Numbered from the stretch's first letter, positions 26,297-35,664 are shown. The stretch: 64,000 bases of DNA from Arcticibacter sp045629565 (GCF_045629565.1 NZ_JAZQRL010000007.1:1-64000); one strand, 5' to 3'. The notes: a model not told the origin generated them from the sequence alone. Numbers and translations: made by a program.

Positions 26297-26770
26297 TCAG
26301 TGTACCATTTTATTAGCACATGCAGAACTGGCAAAAGCTTCAGGTTTCGCCTTGAATACGAATCCCATACTGAGTATATAACCCATCGCATCGTGCAGGG
26401 CCTGATTAGACTTGAACATAGGGTTCGTGTTGATATCCGCATGCACCTCCAGATCCACATGATACAGATCAAGAAGGTCACATAATGAGTAGGCCACCTC
26501 GATGGATTTCTGGACTTCGGTCAGCATTCTTTCCTTGATGCTCATCTTAATGGAACTTCGCTCCTGATGGATGAACATAAAGGCACCCTTCTTTTCCCTG
26601 ATGAATACGATGACGGTAGCGTAGTCCGTCACTGATCCTTTCACCTGGGAATCGGTTCCAATGCAAACCTTTAGCTTATTTCCCTGGTGGTATTCGCGCA
26701 GAATAGCGCTCTCTACTGCTTCATGTATCGAGTTTGAAATCATCTCGCCACTAAATTTTTTCCAGGTCAT
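26297..26770 (-). CDS. RNase H-like protein of the YkuK/DUF458 type
   Basis: A 157-residue protein with an RNase H-like pattern: VCIGTDSQVKGSVTDYATVIVFI near residues 35-57, ERMLTEVQKSIEVAY, and VDLEVHADINTNPMFKSN. The acidic residues fit a nuclease-like metal site, but activity has not been shown for the family to my knowledge. It stands alone between the regulator and the phosphohexomutase gene. Confidence 0.75.
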   Translation of the reverse strand: MTWKKFSGEMISNSIHEAVESAILREYHQGNKLKVCIGTDSQVKGSVTDYATVIVFIREKKGAFMFIHQERSSIKMSIKERMLTEVQKSIEVAYSLCDLLDLYHVDLEVHADINTNPMFKSNQALHDAMGYILSMGFVFKAKPEAFASSACANKMVH

Positions 26771-26905
26771 AAGAGTAAGTTTACATGCAGTGAAGTTTTC
26801 GATTGCTTGGTGTTAGCGTAAATATAAATAAAAGCATGTGAAAGGAATGTTTATTATTTGTTAACATATTCACATTCAGTTAGTGACGAACCTGATGGAA
26901 GATAA

Positions 26906-26938
26906 AAAAAGCGGCACATTAAAAAATGTCCGCTTTTT
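26906..26938 (-). terminator. Intrinsic terminator of the phosphohexomutase gene
   Basis: Arms 26906-26920 and 26925-26938 pair with one bulged base. On the minus strand the stem is followed by a run of T. It lies 23 bases after the stop of the gene at 26961-28697. Confidence 0.8.
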
Positions 26939-26960
26939 AATTATTTAACAAAAGTTTGAT

Positions 26961-28697
26961 CTACACTCCCAGATCCGCCATAATCGCATCTACTTTCGCG
27001 TCCAGCTCCTTGCTTGCTGCATCATAAGCTGCCTTATCAGCAAGAGTTGTTTTAACACTACAATAGAACTTGATTTTAGGCTCTGTTCCAGATGGTCTCG
27101 CAGAAATAATGCTGCCATCTTCAGTAAAGAACTGAAGCACATCAGATTCAGGGAGTTCAATATCAGATTTCGTGCCGCTGGCAATATCAGTCGATACCCG
27201 AAGCTCATAATCCTTCAACGTCGTCACCTTTGAACCACCCAAAGTCGCAGGAGGATTATTACGGAAACGCTCCATCATTGCTTTAATCTCTTCAGCTCCC
27301 GACTTGCCTTTTTTCGTAACCGATACCAATTTTTCTTTATACAAACCATATTGCAGGTACATATTCAGCAAAGTATCATACAGGCTGCTTCCCTGATCTT
27401 TGTAATAAGCCGTCATTTCTGCTATAAATGCAGCCGATACAACAGCATCTTTATCACGTACCAGATCACCGATCAAGTAACCATAGCTCTCTTCACCGCC
27501 GCCGATGAACACTTTCTCATCCTTGAAGCGGGTCATCAGCTCACCGATATATTTGAAGCCGGTCAGCGTATTGTAGCACTCTACATTCTTCGCCTTCGCA
27601 ATCTCGTCAATCAGGTAAGATGTAACGATCGTTTTAACAATGTATTCTTTGCCGGTGAACAAGCCTTTCTGCTCCCATGCAGTAAGCAGGTAATTGATCA
27701 GCAAGCTTCCGGTCTGGTTACCGTTCAACAAGATAAATTCACCCTCGTTGTTCTTTACCGCGATTCCGATACGGTCAGCATCAGGGTCGGTAGCCATGAT
27801 CAGGTCCGCGTCCACTTCCACACCTTTTTCAAGGGCAAGCGTGAGTGCTTCCTTTTCTTCAGGGTTCGGATAGATCACCGTAGGAAAGTTGCCATCGGGC
27901 TGAATCTGCTTTTCCACCAGGTTCACGTTGGTGAAGCCAAACTTCTCAAGCGCTTTCGGAACCAGGGTAATTCCCGTTCCGTGAATAGGAGAGAACACAA
28001 TCTTCAGGTCTTTCTGACGGGCTATAGCGTCAGGAGAGACACTCAGCTTAGCTATCTTGTCCAGATAAAGCTGGTCAATCTCTTCCCCAATCGCCTCGAT
28101 GTTCTCTTCCACACGGTCAAACTTCACCTCATCGATGCTCTGGATAGCAAATACTTCTTCCAAAACCCTGGCATCTTCCGGACTCACAAACTGTCCCCCG
28201 TCTGCACCATAAGCCTTGTATCCATTGTACTCTTTCGGGTTGTGTGATGCGGTAATCATCACTCCACTCTTACATCCGAGCTCACGTATGGCGAAGGATA
28301 ATTCAGGTGTAGGACGAAGTTCTTTGAAGAAATAAACATAAATCCCATTTGCGGAGAACACCTCTGCAGTCACCCGTGCAAAATAATCGGAGTTATTACG
28401 GCTATCGTGTGCGATAGCCACCTTAATCTTTTCAGAAGGATAGGTTTTCTTCAGATAGTTTGCCAATCCCTGTGTGGTTTTACCTATGGTGTACTTGTTA
28501 ATGCGGTTGGAGCCCGGACCCATTGTTCCACGAAGTCCACCTGTACCAAACTGCAGATCTTTGTAAAACGAGTCGGTCAATTCAGTAAACGCTTTTTCGT
28601 CAAGTAGTTGTTGGATTTGTTGGCGGGTATCAGCATCATAGCTTCCCTCAAGCCATTCATTAATTTTGTTTAGAACAGAAGGCTCTAATTCCTGCAT
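26961..28697 (-). CDS. Phospho-sugar mutase (phosphoglucomutase/phosphomannomutase)
   Basis: The 578-residue protein belongs to the alpha-D-phosphohexomutase family. The phosphoserine loop is in VMITASHNPKEYNGYKAYG, the Mg2+ loop in ATDPDADRIG, the sugar-binding loop in GGEESYGYLIGD and the phosphate-binding loop in SARPSGTEPKIKFY. It interconverts hexose 1- and 6-phosphates for glycogen, cell-wall or nucleotide-sugar synthesis. Length fits the long bacterial/PGM2-like subgroup. It is monocistronic with its own terminator. The opposite strand has a 298-codon open frame that is only a shadow. Confidence 0.93.
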   Translation of the reverse strand: MQELEPSVLNKINEWLEGSYDADTRQQIQQLLDEKAFTELTDSFYKDLQFGTGGLRGTMGPGSNRINKYTIGKTTQGLANYLKKTYPSEKIKVAIAHDSRNNSDYFARVTAEVFSANGIYVYFFKELRPTPELSFAIRELGCKSGVMITASHNPKEYNGYKAYGADGGQFVSPEDARVLEEVFAIQSIDEVKFDRVEENIEAIGEEIDQLYLDKIAKLSVSPDAIARQKDLKIVFSPIHGTGITLVPKALEKFGFTNVNLVEKQIQPDGNFPTVIYPNPEEKEALTLALEKGVEVDADLIMATDPDADRIGIAVKNNEGEFILLNGNQTGSLLINYLLTAWEQKGLFTGKEYIVKTIVTSYLIDEIAKAKNVECYNTLTGFKYIGELMTRFKDEKVFIGGGEESYGYLIGDLVRDKDAVVSAAFIAEMTAYYKDQGSSLYDTLLNMYLQYGLYKEKLVSVTKKGKSGAEEIKAMMERFRNNPPATLGGSKVTTLKDYELRVSTDIASGTKSDIELPESDVLQFFTEDGSIISARPSGTEPKIKFYCSVKTTLADKAAYDAASKELDAKVDAIMADLGV

Positions 28698-28838
28698 AGT
28701 TATTAAGATTTAAGTATTTCTTTTGCAATCTACGTTATTGTACAAGTATAACAACACAATGTAAATTTAACGCACTTGTTTTACAAAGAAAAAAAACTTC
28801 AGCAAGAAACCCTAATGGTGGGCAGTGAATCGGGAAAT

Positions 28839-29282
28839 TTAGCGAAAGCTTAGCTTCAAAGCGGAAAGGTTGTCCAGGGAGTTGCGGATATCTTTCATGT
28901 GATGGTCTAACATACAGCGAAGATGCTTGTTTTCGCTTGTGTGGGATAGTGTCGATTCATACTTTCGCAGGGTGACGTTGCCTTTCTGAAGCCCCCAACG
29001 TAATAAAGCGTCACTGTCGTGCTTGTTAATCGTCTGGCGGAAAGCTTCCCAGGCTGCCGGGTCAGGACAGTTTGCGAAGTTAAACTCACTCAGCTTGCAG
29101 TTGGCCCGAACAAGGAAGGAGCGTATACCTACAATATGTTCTCCCCGCATCCAAAGATATTTCGCAAACGCCGACTTCAACGCAGGTACCCGCACCAGAT
29201 CAATCGCCTGGTCATAAAATCCGGTCTCGTTCAGGCTGTGGATTAATAGGGGTCTTAGGTTAACGATCAGATTATCCTCCAT
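28839..29282 (-). CDS. Helical protein, possibly DUF2383/ferritin-like
   Basis: A 147-residue soluble protein predicted to be mostly helical. It has the layout of DUF2383 (PA2169-like) four-helix proteins: a first helix pair, then DSDALLRWGLQKGNVTLRKYE near residue 90 and a C-terminal helix with DHHMKDIRNSLDNL. The match is by eye and uncertain. No signal peptide. It is divergent from the DUF92 gene, 128 bases away. Function unknown. Confidence 0.6.
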   Translation of the reverse strand: MEDNLIVNLRPLLIHSLNETGFYDQAIDLVRVPALKSAFAKYLWMRGEHIVGIRSFLVRANCKLSEFNFANCPDPAAWEAFRQTINKHDSDALLRWGLQKGNVTLRKYESTLSHTSENKHLRCMLDHHMKDIRNSLDNLSALKLSFR

Positions 29283-29410
29283 ATTTGAGCTTTCTTAAGG
29301 TTTACATGGTTATAGGTTAACGCCTTAAGATAAGAAATAGTTTATTCCTATATTGTAACTTTTTTACTCGATTCGCGTACGTGCTCCTGCTGTACCATTA
29401 TATTTAGCTT

Positions 29411-30136
29411 ATGAATGCAGCCCACCTTTTGTTGATTGCATGCCTTTGTGCGGGTATGTTTTTCAGTGTATATCAAAGGAAGTTAACCTTATGGGGATCG
29501 GTATGCGGGGGCATTCTTGCTTATATGCTTTATCTCGGTTCAGGATATGCAGGGGTGCTCATGATGGCGGGTTTCTTCGTTCTCGGAACAGGTGCGAGCC
29601 AATGGAGACATCAACTAAAAGTTCGCATGGGACTTGCAGAAACCGATAAGGGACGACGGGTTGCGTCACAAGTGCTGGCTAACGCAGGCGTTCCCGCCAT
29701 AGCTGCACTCATCGCGTTCAGCCTTCCGTCACAACGCGAGTTTTGCACGGTGCTCATTGCTTCGGCTTTTGCCTCTGCAACCTCAGACACGCTCTCCTCA
29801 GAGCTGGGGAACGTCTATGGCCGTCGTTTCTATCATGTTCTCCACTGGCAGAAAGATGTCAGGGGAGAGAACGGAGTCATCAGTTTAGAGGGGTCGATGG
29901 CTGGATTAGCGGGAAGTGCTTTAATAGCTTTTCTATTCGGCTGCTTTGCCGGATTTACCCCTTTGGTCGCAATTGTGATGATAGCAGGTATGGCCGGAAA
30001 CCTCTTTGATTCTGTACTTGGCGCCACCCTAGAGCGGAAACATGTTATAGATAATGATGTGGTAAACTTTTTAAACACGCTTTTCGCCGCATTGGTGGCA
30101 GGCGCATTACTATCCGCAAGTGATTTTTTAGGATAA
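29411..30136 (+). CDS. DUF92 family membrane protein
   Basis: The 241-residue protein has about six membrane helices and the DUF92 pattern: GSVCGGILAYMLYLGSGYAG, KGRRVASQVLANAGVPAI, ASATSDTLSSELGNVYG, and MAGNLFDSVLGATLERK. DUF92 (TMEM19-like) members have been tied to phytyl- or prenyl-phosphate kinase activity in plants; in bacteria the role is unclear. It is divergent from the helical gene and convergent with a small membrane protein gene. Confidence 0.85.
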   Translation: MNAAHLLLIACLCAGMFFSVYQRKLTLWGSVCGGILAYMLYLGSGYAGVLMMAGFFVLGTGASQWRHQLKVRMGLAETDKGRRVASQVLANAGVPAIAALIAFSLPSQREFCTVLIASAFASATSDTLSSELGNVYGRRFYHVLHWQKDVRGENGVISLEGSMAGLAGSALIAFLFGCFAGFTPLVAIVMIAGMAGNLFDSVLGATLERKHVIDNDVVNFLNTLFAALVAGALLSASDFLG

Positions 30137-30141
30137 AAAAA

Positions 30142-30170
30142 GCCCCTGCTATAATGAGTATAGCAAGGGC
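30142..30170 (-). terminator. Intrinsic terminator on the minus strand
   Basis: GCCCCTGCTATA (30142-30153) pairs with TATAGCAAGGGC (30159-30170) except for one position. The T run follows on the minus strand only, so it most likely ends the transcript of the small membrane protein gene at 30256-30468. Confidence 0.65.
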
Positions 30171-30255
30171 ACCTAAACCTTATCACCTACTTTAACGATG
30201 AAACCGGCTAATAGTTTCAAAAAAGTGAAAAATTTTTTAAATATTTTTTCTGACC

Positions 30256-30468
30256 TTATTTGTTCCCTTTTTTATCATAAAAAGGCGCTGTGGCAGCCAG
30301 AATCAGGAATATGATAATAAATACATATATAGTTAAATTTTCATGTCCTCGGTTGGAACCTGCAGTATTGCTTAAATCACTGTCCACCACATTGACTGCG
30401 AATGAACCATATGCTGAAGAGGCGATTAACAAGAACGTGTACAGTGCTTTTTTTAAAAGAGATTTCAT
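30256..30468 (-). CDS. Small membrane protein with signal peptide
   Basis: A 70-residue protein with an N-terminal signal (LYTFLLIASSAYGSFA), a short polar stretch and one membrane helix (LTIYVFIIIFLILAATAPFY), ending in DKKGNK. The layout suggests one span with a short periplasmic N-terminal part. No family recognised. A minus-strand terminator lies about 85 bases downstream. Confidence 0.6.
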   Translation of the reverse strand: MKSLLKKALYTFLLIASSAYGSFAVNVVDSDLSNTAGSNRGHENLTIYVFIIIFLILAATAPFYDKKGNK

Positions 30469-30604
30469 GAGTTTGCTTTGTTTGAGTTTCCAAATGTATT
30501 AAATATCCGTTTCAGACGGTACATATTTTTATTATAACCCTCTTTGTTACTATACTAACAATACAGGAACAGGATTGTTGTCACTGTCTGGATCAAACAA
30601 AACA

Positions 30605-32080
30605 ATGAAAATTCTACTCACAGGTGCAAATGGTTATATCGGCACACGTCTGCTTCCCGTACTGTTGGCGGAGGGTCATGATGTGGTTTGCATGGTTCGC
30701 GACAAGCGACGTTTTATAAAAAAAATCGAATATCCCGAGAAGGTAATGATCATCGAAGCCGACCTGGTGACGGGAAAGGGGTTGGATCAGATCCCTGTGG
30801 ATATCGATGCCGCTTATTATCTCGTGCATTCCATGTCCTCACCCAAAGGTGACTTCTCTGATGCGGAGAAACAAACTGCCGGAAACTTTGTGAGCGCCCT
30901 TTCCCGATGCGATAATTGTAAACAGATCATCTATCTGACAGGCATCGTCAATGATGCTAAATTATCGAAGCATCTTTCATCACGACTGGCTGTAGAAGAT
31001 GTTTTGAAACAAAGCAATATTCCATGCACTATCCTAAGAGCAGCGATTATCATTGGATCTGGCAGTGCCTCATTCGAAATAATCCGCGACCTGGTAGAAA
31101 AGCTCCCCGTCATGGTTGCTCCTAAATGGGTGAGAACCCGCTGCCAGCCTATCGGTATCCGCGACGTGCTTCGTTATCTGAGCGGCGTACTCGTAAAAGA
31201 AGAAGCTTATGATAAGACATTCGATATAGGCGGTCCGGATATCCTGACCTACCAGCAGATGCTTTTGGAATATGCCGCTTCCCGAAATCTCAACCGTTAC
31301 ATCATAAATGTACCCTTCCTGACGCCCAAGCTGTCATCCTATTGGCTTAATTTCGTTACATCTGTTCCTTTTTCACTGGCCAGTTCTTTAGTGGAAAGTA
31401 TGAAAAATGAGGTAGTTTGCCAAAACGATAACATCAAGAACATTGTTCCCGGAGAATGCTTCAGCTATCGCGAATCGCTAAAACTCGCCTTCGTTAAGAT
31501 CGAACAGCATTCGATCGTCAGCAGCTGGAAAGACGCTCTTAACAGGGGGTACCTTGAAACAACTTTTATGGATCAGATCAAGGTTCCTCAAAATGGGACC
31601 CTTAGTTCGCAGGTGAAGATTATCTTCGACAGAAGCTCGGACGAAGTGCTCGAAAATATATGGGGAATCGGAGGTAACAGGGGTTGGTATTACCTGAATT
31701 TCTTATGGAAGCTTAGAGGCTTTGCCGATAAAGTTGTTGGCGGTGTAGGAATGAGGAGGGGCAGAAGAAACCAGGACAGCCTGATCGCGGGTGATGCACT
31801 GGATTTTTGGAGGGTATTACTCGCCGACAAAGAAAAGAAACGGTTGTTACTTTATGCGGAGATGAGGCTACCGGGCGAGGCTTGGCTGGAGTTCTGCATC
31901 GATCAGTCGGACAGGTCGGGGAAAACATTGATCCAGACCGCAACTTTTCGTCCGCGCGGACTATGGGGACGTTTGTACTGGTATGCTATGTGGCCATTCC
32001 ATTTGTTTATATTCAAAGGTATGGCCACGCAGCTCACGCAATATCAAAATAGTGTTGGGTTACCGTCGCCCAAAGATTAG
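30605..32080 (+). CDS. NAD(P)-binding SDR protein with C-terminal DUF2867
   Basis: The 491-residue protein starts with a Rossmann fold (MKILLTGANGYIGTRLLPVL; nucleotide site at residues 7-13) and has YLVHSM and CQPIGIRDVLRYL like atypical SDR proteins. From about residue 310 it carries a DUF2867-like domain (WGIGGNRGWYYLNFLWKLRG, AGDALDFWRVLL). This two-domain form is widespread and uncharacterised; the SDR half resembles YbjT-like NAD(P)H-binding proteins. I start at ATG 30605 because the glycine motif follows directly; the frame from 30575 adds ten poorly fitting residues. It overlaps the stop of the next minus-strand gene by four bases. Confidence 0.85.
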   Translation: MKILLTGANGYIGTRLLPVLLAEGHDVVCMVRDKRRFIKKIEYPEKVMIIEADLVTGKGLDQIPVDIDAAYYLVHSMSSPKGDFSDAEKQTAGNFVSALSRCDNCKQIIYLTGIVNDAKLSKHLSSRLAVEDVLKQSNIPCTILRAAIIIGSGSASFEIIRDLVEKLPVMVAPKWVRTRCQPIGIRDVLRYLSGVLVKEEAYDKTFDIGGPDILTYQQMLLEYAASRNLNRYIINVPFLTPKLSSYWLNFVTSVPFSLASSLVESMKNEVVCQNDNIKNIVPGECFSYRESLKLAFVKIEQHSIVSSWKDALNRGYLETTFMDQIKVPQNGTLSSQVKIIFDRSSDEVLENIWGIGGNRGWYYLNFLWKLRGFADKVVGGVGMRRGRRNQDSLIAGDALDFWRVLLADKEKKRLLLYAEMRLPGEAWLEFCIDQSDRSGKTLIQTATFRPRGLWGRLYWYAMWPFHLFIFKGMATQLTQYQNSVGLPSPKD

Positions 32081-32421
32081 GATTGCTTCAGTGGCTCCTT
32101 TTCTTTTTTAGGCTCCATACCTACTTCAACAAGTTCTTCCTCATGTTGTTCAGCCGCTGCTGCGGTGGCATAATTAAGTTTTCGGAATCGCCAGATGGCG
32201 AAGGCCGGTTCCTGGTATTTGTTGATGAGTTTAAAAAACTTGGGCAGATTATAAATCTCCTCCAAAAGGACTCCGGTAACAATACCATTATTGTCAAGTA
32301 TCTCCCTTATAGTGTACTCTTTATCTTTAGTAACCCAAATTTCGAAATCACGACTGATCTCCTCTTTTTTATCTGCGTCTATAAGCGCATTGATGCAAAT
32401 AACTTTATCCCCTGGTTTCAT
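32077..32421 (-). CDS. Hypothetical protein
   Basis: A 114-residue soluble protein that opens with MKPGDKVICINALID and has beta-rich segments (KDKEYTIREIL, GIVTGVLLEEI) and a charged C-terminal tail with many Glu and Lys. The start suggests a small SH3-like barrel, but no family is recognised. TATTTTTG on the minus strand (32467-32460) is a possible -7 box 39 bases before the start. Confidence 0.6.
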   Translation of the reverse strand: MKPGDKVICINALIDADKKEEISRDFEIWVTKDKEYTIREILDNNGIVTGVLLEEIYNLPKFFKLINKYQEPAFAIWRFRKLNYATAAAAEQHEEELVEVGMEPKKEKEPLKQS

Positions 32422-32534
32422 GCTAATCGGCTTTCTGTGTTTCTCTACGAGATTTATTACAAAAATAGCTAAAAATGGTTTGTAGTTAAGGTATTCATGG
32501 AGTCAATCGGTAAATATTCGGATAAGGCCTTATC

Positions 32535-32644
32535 CTATATGTGGGCGTATAAAAAGCGACTTGCAGCCCATATGAGTCCGACTAACAGGCTTGAAACTCG
32601 GACTCATATGGGCTGCATACCCGCCCATTATGGGTATCATATAG
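32535..32644. repeat. Long imperfect hairpin with a perfect 20-bp inverted repeat
   Basis: The core arms are 32562-32581 and 32598-32617 (TGCAGCCCATATGAGTCCGA and its exact complement), around a 16-base loop. Outside the core, TGGGCG at 32542-32547 pairs with CGCCCA at 32622-32627, and CTATATG at 32535-32541 with CATATAG at 32638-32644, leaving side bulges. A separate 14-bp perfect palindrome (GATAAGGCCTTATC) lies at 32521-32534. No T run follows, so it is not a plain terminator. It may be a structured RNA, a small mobile hairpin element or a protein-binding site. Confidence 0.7.
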
Positions 32645-32845
32645 ATCATGATGTGGAGAAAACCCTTTTAATGTTCATTCAGGTTGACGTTATTTTGCAG
32701 TTTGTATTTCTTCTGATATTCCAGATTTCCAGTTTTTTACAGCCCGTTTTTCTATGGCTCTATCAGTCGTCCACCGGATTTGGTTTGGAGCCTTGGTGTA
32801 GAAGCTAAGCTGACCGTTTCATATTACCAATACGGTAACATTATT

Positions 32846-32853
32846 TATCTTTG
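32846..32853 (+). promoter_or_regulatory. -7 promoter element (TATCTTTG) before the AraC pair
   Basis: A match to TAnnTTTG, 144 bases before the first AraC-type gene. There is no clear TTTG box upstream. A short frame of 45 codons from ATG 32863 follows directly, but has no recognisable content. The 32422-32996 stretch otherwise holds the hairpin above and no supported gene. Confidence 0.4.
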
Positions 32854-32996
32854 TACCAAAGGATGGGAGTTATAGGAACAAGAGTTATTTTCATCCTTTT
32901 TATAAGGGCATTACCTAAACCTCGGATATCATCCTTTGATCGGTCAAGACAGAAAGGTATATTAGTTAAATTGATTAAAAATTCGTTAAAACTAAA

Positions 32997-33962
32997 TTGA
33001 TCACAAATCAAATTTGGCTTCGGCTACTGAGGCAAAAGGAATTGAATTGCTCTTTTCGAACTGACCTTAAGGTTCTTTGTGCTTACTGTATATTCCATCT
33101 GATTACAATTTTTTTAGATTCTTCTGTGCCGGTAGCATTGCTATATGGTCCGGTATTGTATAGATTGTATCGCAGTCTAACGATGGAACCCGTAACAAGT
33201 CGTATTGAATATCATTTGCACCAGGTGCCGTTTTACGCGATGACGGTGCTAAGTCAGATTGATATTGACTTATATCATGCCATTCATCTTCCCGCAATGC
33301 CGTTAAGCATAGTGGCGTATGGTTTGTATATAGGTTTTTCACGAAGCAAGATTCCCAGGGAAGCCAGCCTCTCGGATGTGCAGATTTTGAAGCTGTTGAC
33401 TATTATATCTTTAGCTATATCCGTTCCGCTCTTCATGTTCGCATCTCAACGTCATATTACATGGGACTGGGGTTTTGGAGTAGGGCAGCTTACTTATTAT
33501 ATATTGGCCTTTTGTGTATTGATGCTGGGAGCATATGTATTTTTCAACCCTAAGCAACCGTCAGCGGATCTTATTGAAAAGAAAGGGGATAGTATACACA
33601 TGGTCGGTTCCCTTGTTGATAGTCAAAATCTCAGCAAAGTGCTCATCGAGCGTCAGTTGTACCTCGATCCGCTGCTTTCACTTGAAAAGTTTGCTTCTGA
33701 AGTCGGACTTCCCAAACATAAGTGTACTAAACTTATTCAGATAGAGCATGGCAAAAGTTTTTACCAGCTTATAGCCGAATACAGAATTGAACATGCCAGC
33801 CGTCTATTGAAACAGGATGTATTAAGCGAGCTCACCATAGAGAGTATAGCAGAATCATGTGGTTTTAATTCAAAAGCATCATTTAATCGTTACTTTAGAG
33901 ACATAAGCGGATGCACCCCTTCTGAATATCGAAGGAAGTTCAGCGAATCTTCTGATGCATAG
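32997..33962 (+). CDS. AraC-family regulator with membrane N-terminus (first of a tandem pair, N-terminally short)
   Basis: A 321-residue protein whose last 100 residues are an AraC/XylS DNA-binding domain (LSLEKFASEVGLPKHKCTKLIQ, then LTIESIAESCGFNSKASFNRYF). The first 180 residues hold several membrane helices. Compared with the next gene it lacks the first helix: both share AYGPxLY/LLYGPVLYRLY-like and HxxPF segments, but here the frame can only begin at TTG 32997, after a stop at 32976-32978. Either TTG is the real start or the 5' end has decayed. Such membrane AraC proteins are common in Bacteroidota; the signal is unknown. Confidence 0.7.
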   Translation: MITNQIWLRLLRQKELNCSFRTDLKVLCAYCIFHLITIFLDSSVPVALLYGPVLYRLYRSLTMEPVTSRIEYHLHQVPFYAMTVLSQIDIDLYHAIHLPAMPLSIVAYGLYIGFSRSKIPREASLSDVQILKLLTIISLAISVPLFMFASQRHITWDWGFGVGQLTYYILAFCVLMLGAYVFFNPKQPSADLIEKKGDSIHMVGSLVDSQNLSKVLIERQLYLDPLLSLEKFASEVGLPKHKCTKLIQIEHGKSFYQLIAEYRIEHASRLLKQDVLSELTIESIAESCGFNSKASFNRYFRDISGCTPSEYRRKFSESSDA

Positions 33963-33974
33963 CTACCAGACCTT

Positions 33975-35072
33975 ATGGAGGATATTCTACGGCAAATCAT
34001 TTCATGGTGCCTGGCTGCAAATGTTACTGCAGGCATCATTGTGGCTTATATGAGTTTTAAGATCAGATCAGGCCCCCTGCATGAAAAAATACTGACCTTT
34101 GGTGTTGGCCTGGTTGTAGTGCATAGCTTTCATGCGCTAGTGGTCGCATCTTTTTTTGCTGATAAGGCTTATCTTGATTGGGCAGCGCCATACGGACTGG
34201 CTTATGGGCCGACCCTCTATTTCGCGATGAGGACAGTACAGGGTAATCATCGTTTCAATAAGAAGGATTATCTGCTGCACGCTACACCTTTTATTTTGTA
34301 TTACCTGTTGTATATCGTCTGGATCAGCACTTCTGCAGATAAGGATATTTTGTATGTGATGATCAGGTACTCCTTATTCAATGCTATCATCCTATCATTG
34401 CTCGGTTACGGAGCATATAGCTTCTACCTCTACAGGAATGGAACTATGAAGTTTAAAAGAGTCTTAGATCTTTTGTCAACCGCCGGGATAATGCTTGTTT
34501 TTACCGGTTTCCTGTTAATTACGGTTGATTCTTCCTCACCAAGAAGTCACGCCTCATTTTACGTTCCGCGTTTGATGATGTATGGGATCATGACCATAGT
34601 TGTTTTTATCGTCCTGGATCATAAGCTGCGCTTGTTGATTTATCCGGAAGGTACGTTGAATGCTGGCAACACGGACGAGGTTATGGCAGTAGAACCCAGG
34701 GCCTATGCCAAATCAGGATTACCCGAACAAGCTCTGGTTATATATGAAGAGCGTCTGACAGCGATGGTGGAAAATGAAAGACTGTTCTTAGACCCTTCGC
34801 TTAGCATCGACCGCCTTTCGGAATCGACTAAGATTCCGAAGCATTATTTGTCGCAAATATTCAGTTTACAGATGGGCAAAAGTTTTGCCGACTACATTAA
34901 TCAACTGCGCATTCAATACGCCTGCAAAGAATTGGAACAGCCAAGAGATATCTCCATGGAGCAACTGGGATATGAATGTGGCTTCAATTCTAAAGTATCC
35001 TTCTACAGGAACTTTAAACTTCATACCGGTTTGACACCCTCACAGTATATCACAAAAGTGAGGAACTCTTAA
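33975..35072 (+). CDS. AraC-family regulator with membrane N-terminus (second of pair)
   Basis: The 365-residue protein has about seven membrane helices in residues 1-220 and an AraC-type HTH domain in residues 255-362 (LSIDRLSESTKIPKHYLSQIF, MEQLGYECGFNSKVSFYRNFK, GLTPSQYI). It starts 12 bases after the upstream paralogue, so they are one transcript. A membrane sensor part fused to a DNA-binding part lets the protein act at the inner face of the membrane. Target genes cannot be told from the sequence. Confidence 0.85.
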   Translation: MEDILRQIISWCLAANVTAGIIVAYMSFKIRSGPLHEKILTFGVGLVVVHSFHALVVASFFADKAYLDWAAPYGLAYGPTLYFAMRTVQGNHRFNKKDYLLHATPFILYYLLYIVWISTSADKDILYVMIRYSLFNAIILSLLGYGAYSFYLYRNGTMKFKRVLDLLSTAGIMLVFTGFLLITVDSSSPRSHASFYVPRLMMYGIMTIVVFIVLDHKLRLLIYPEGTLNAGNTDEVMAVEPRAYAKSGLPEQALVIYEERLTAMVENERLFLDPSLSIDRLSESTKIPKHYLSQIFSLQMGKSFADYINQLRIQYACKELEQPRDISMEQLGYECGFNSKVSFYRNFKLHTGLTPSQYITKVRNS

Positions 35073-35216
35073 AATTTCATAAAATCTGCGTTTTTACGCT
35101 TTAAACGCTGTTTTCATTTTTTTGGGAAGTACATATCGTTCATAAAGTGGTACTTTTTTCTACCCCGCAAAGCCTTTCTTTGCACAAAATTTATCATACA
35201 TCACATAACGGGTAAT

Positions 35217-35579
35217 ATGGAAAAACATCATGGAAAAATTATCGAACGGGTAGTTAGGCGTGCGAATATGTCACTGAGTGAACTTTCGAAATTGATGGGA
35301 GTAAACCGCAGATCTATGTATAATTGGTTTGTTCTTCCCAAAGTTAAGCCCGAGATAATTTTCAGATTGGGAAAAGCACTCGAACACGATTTTTCACAAG
35401 AATTTCCTGAGTTCTTTGAGCGCGACGATTTTAAAGATAGCCGGAGATATTCCGGAGATCCCAGTTATGAAATTGTCCCGGACAAATCTACAGACGACGG
35501 TTTTTGGAAAGATAAATACATCAGTCTACTGGAGAAGATGAACAGTATGATGGTTGCGAAAAAGAATGTGAGCGTGTGA
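35217..35579 (+). CDS. Small helix-turn-helix protein (XRE-like)
   Basis: A 120-residue protein with a lambda-repressor-like HTH in residues 8-52 (VVRRANMSLSELSKLMGVNR, then SMYNWF) and a charged C-terminal half that ends in a short helix (LLEKMNSMMVAKKN). It may be a small transcriptional regulator. It precedes sbcD by 85 bases on the same strand. There is no partner toxin or phage gene nearby. Confidence 0.7.
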   Translation: MEKHHGKIIERVVRRANMSLSELSKLMGVNRRSMYNWFVLPKVKPEIIFRLGKALEHDFSQEFPEFFERDDFKDSRRYSGDPSYEIVPDKSTDDGFWKDKYISLLEKMNSMMVAKKNVSV

Positions 35580-35664
35580 AGAATTAGATTTACTTGTAAT
35601 TGTCAGATAATCCTGACGTTTATTCTGGCAGAACATTTCGTTTTTATCACGAAGTTTGTAGTAC

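Noticed and set aside
27351..28247. 298-codon frame on the plus strand opposite the phosphohexomutase gene
   Set aside because: It lies wholly within a gene with clear catalytic motifs on the other strand, and its translation shows no family features.
32497..32808. 103-codon frame spanning the long hairpin
   Set aside because: Its first half is made of the inverted repeat arms and the second half is hydrophobic without family features, so coding is unlikely.
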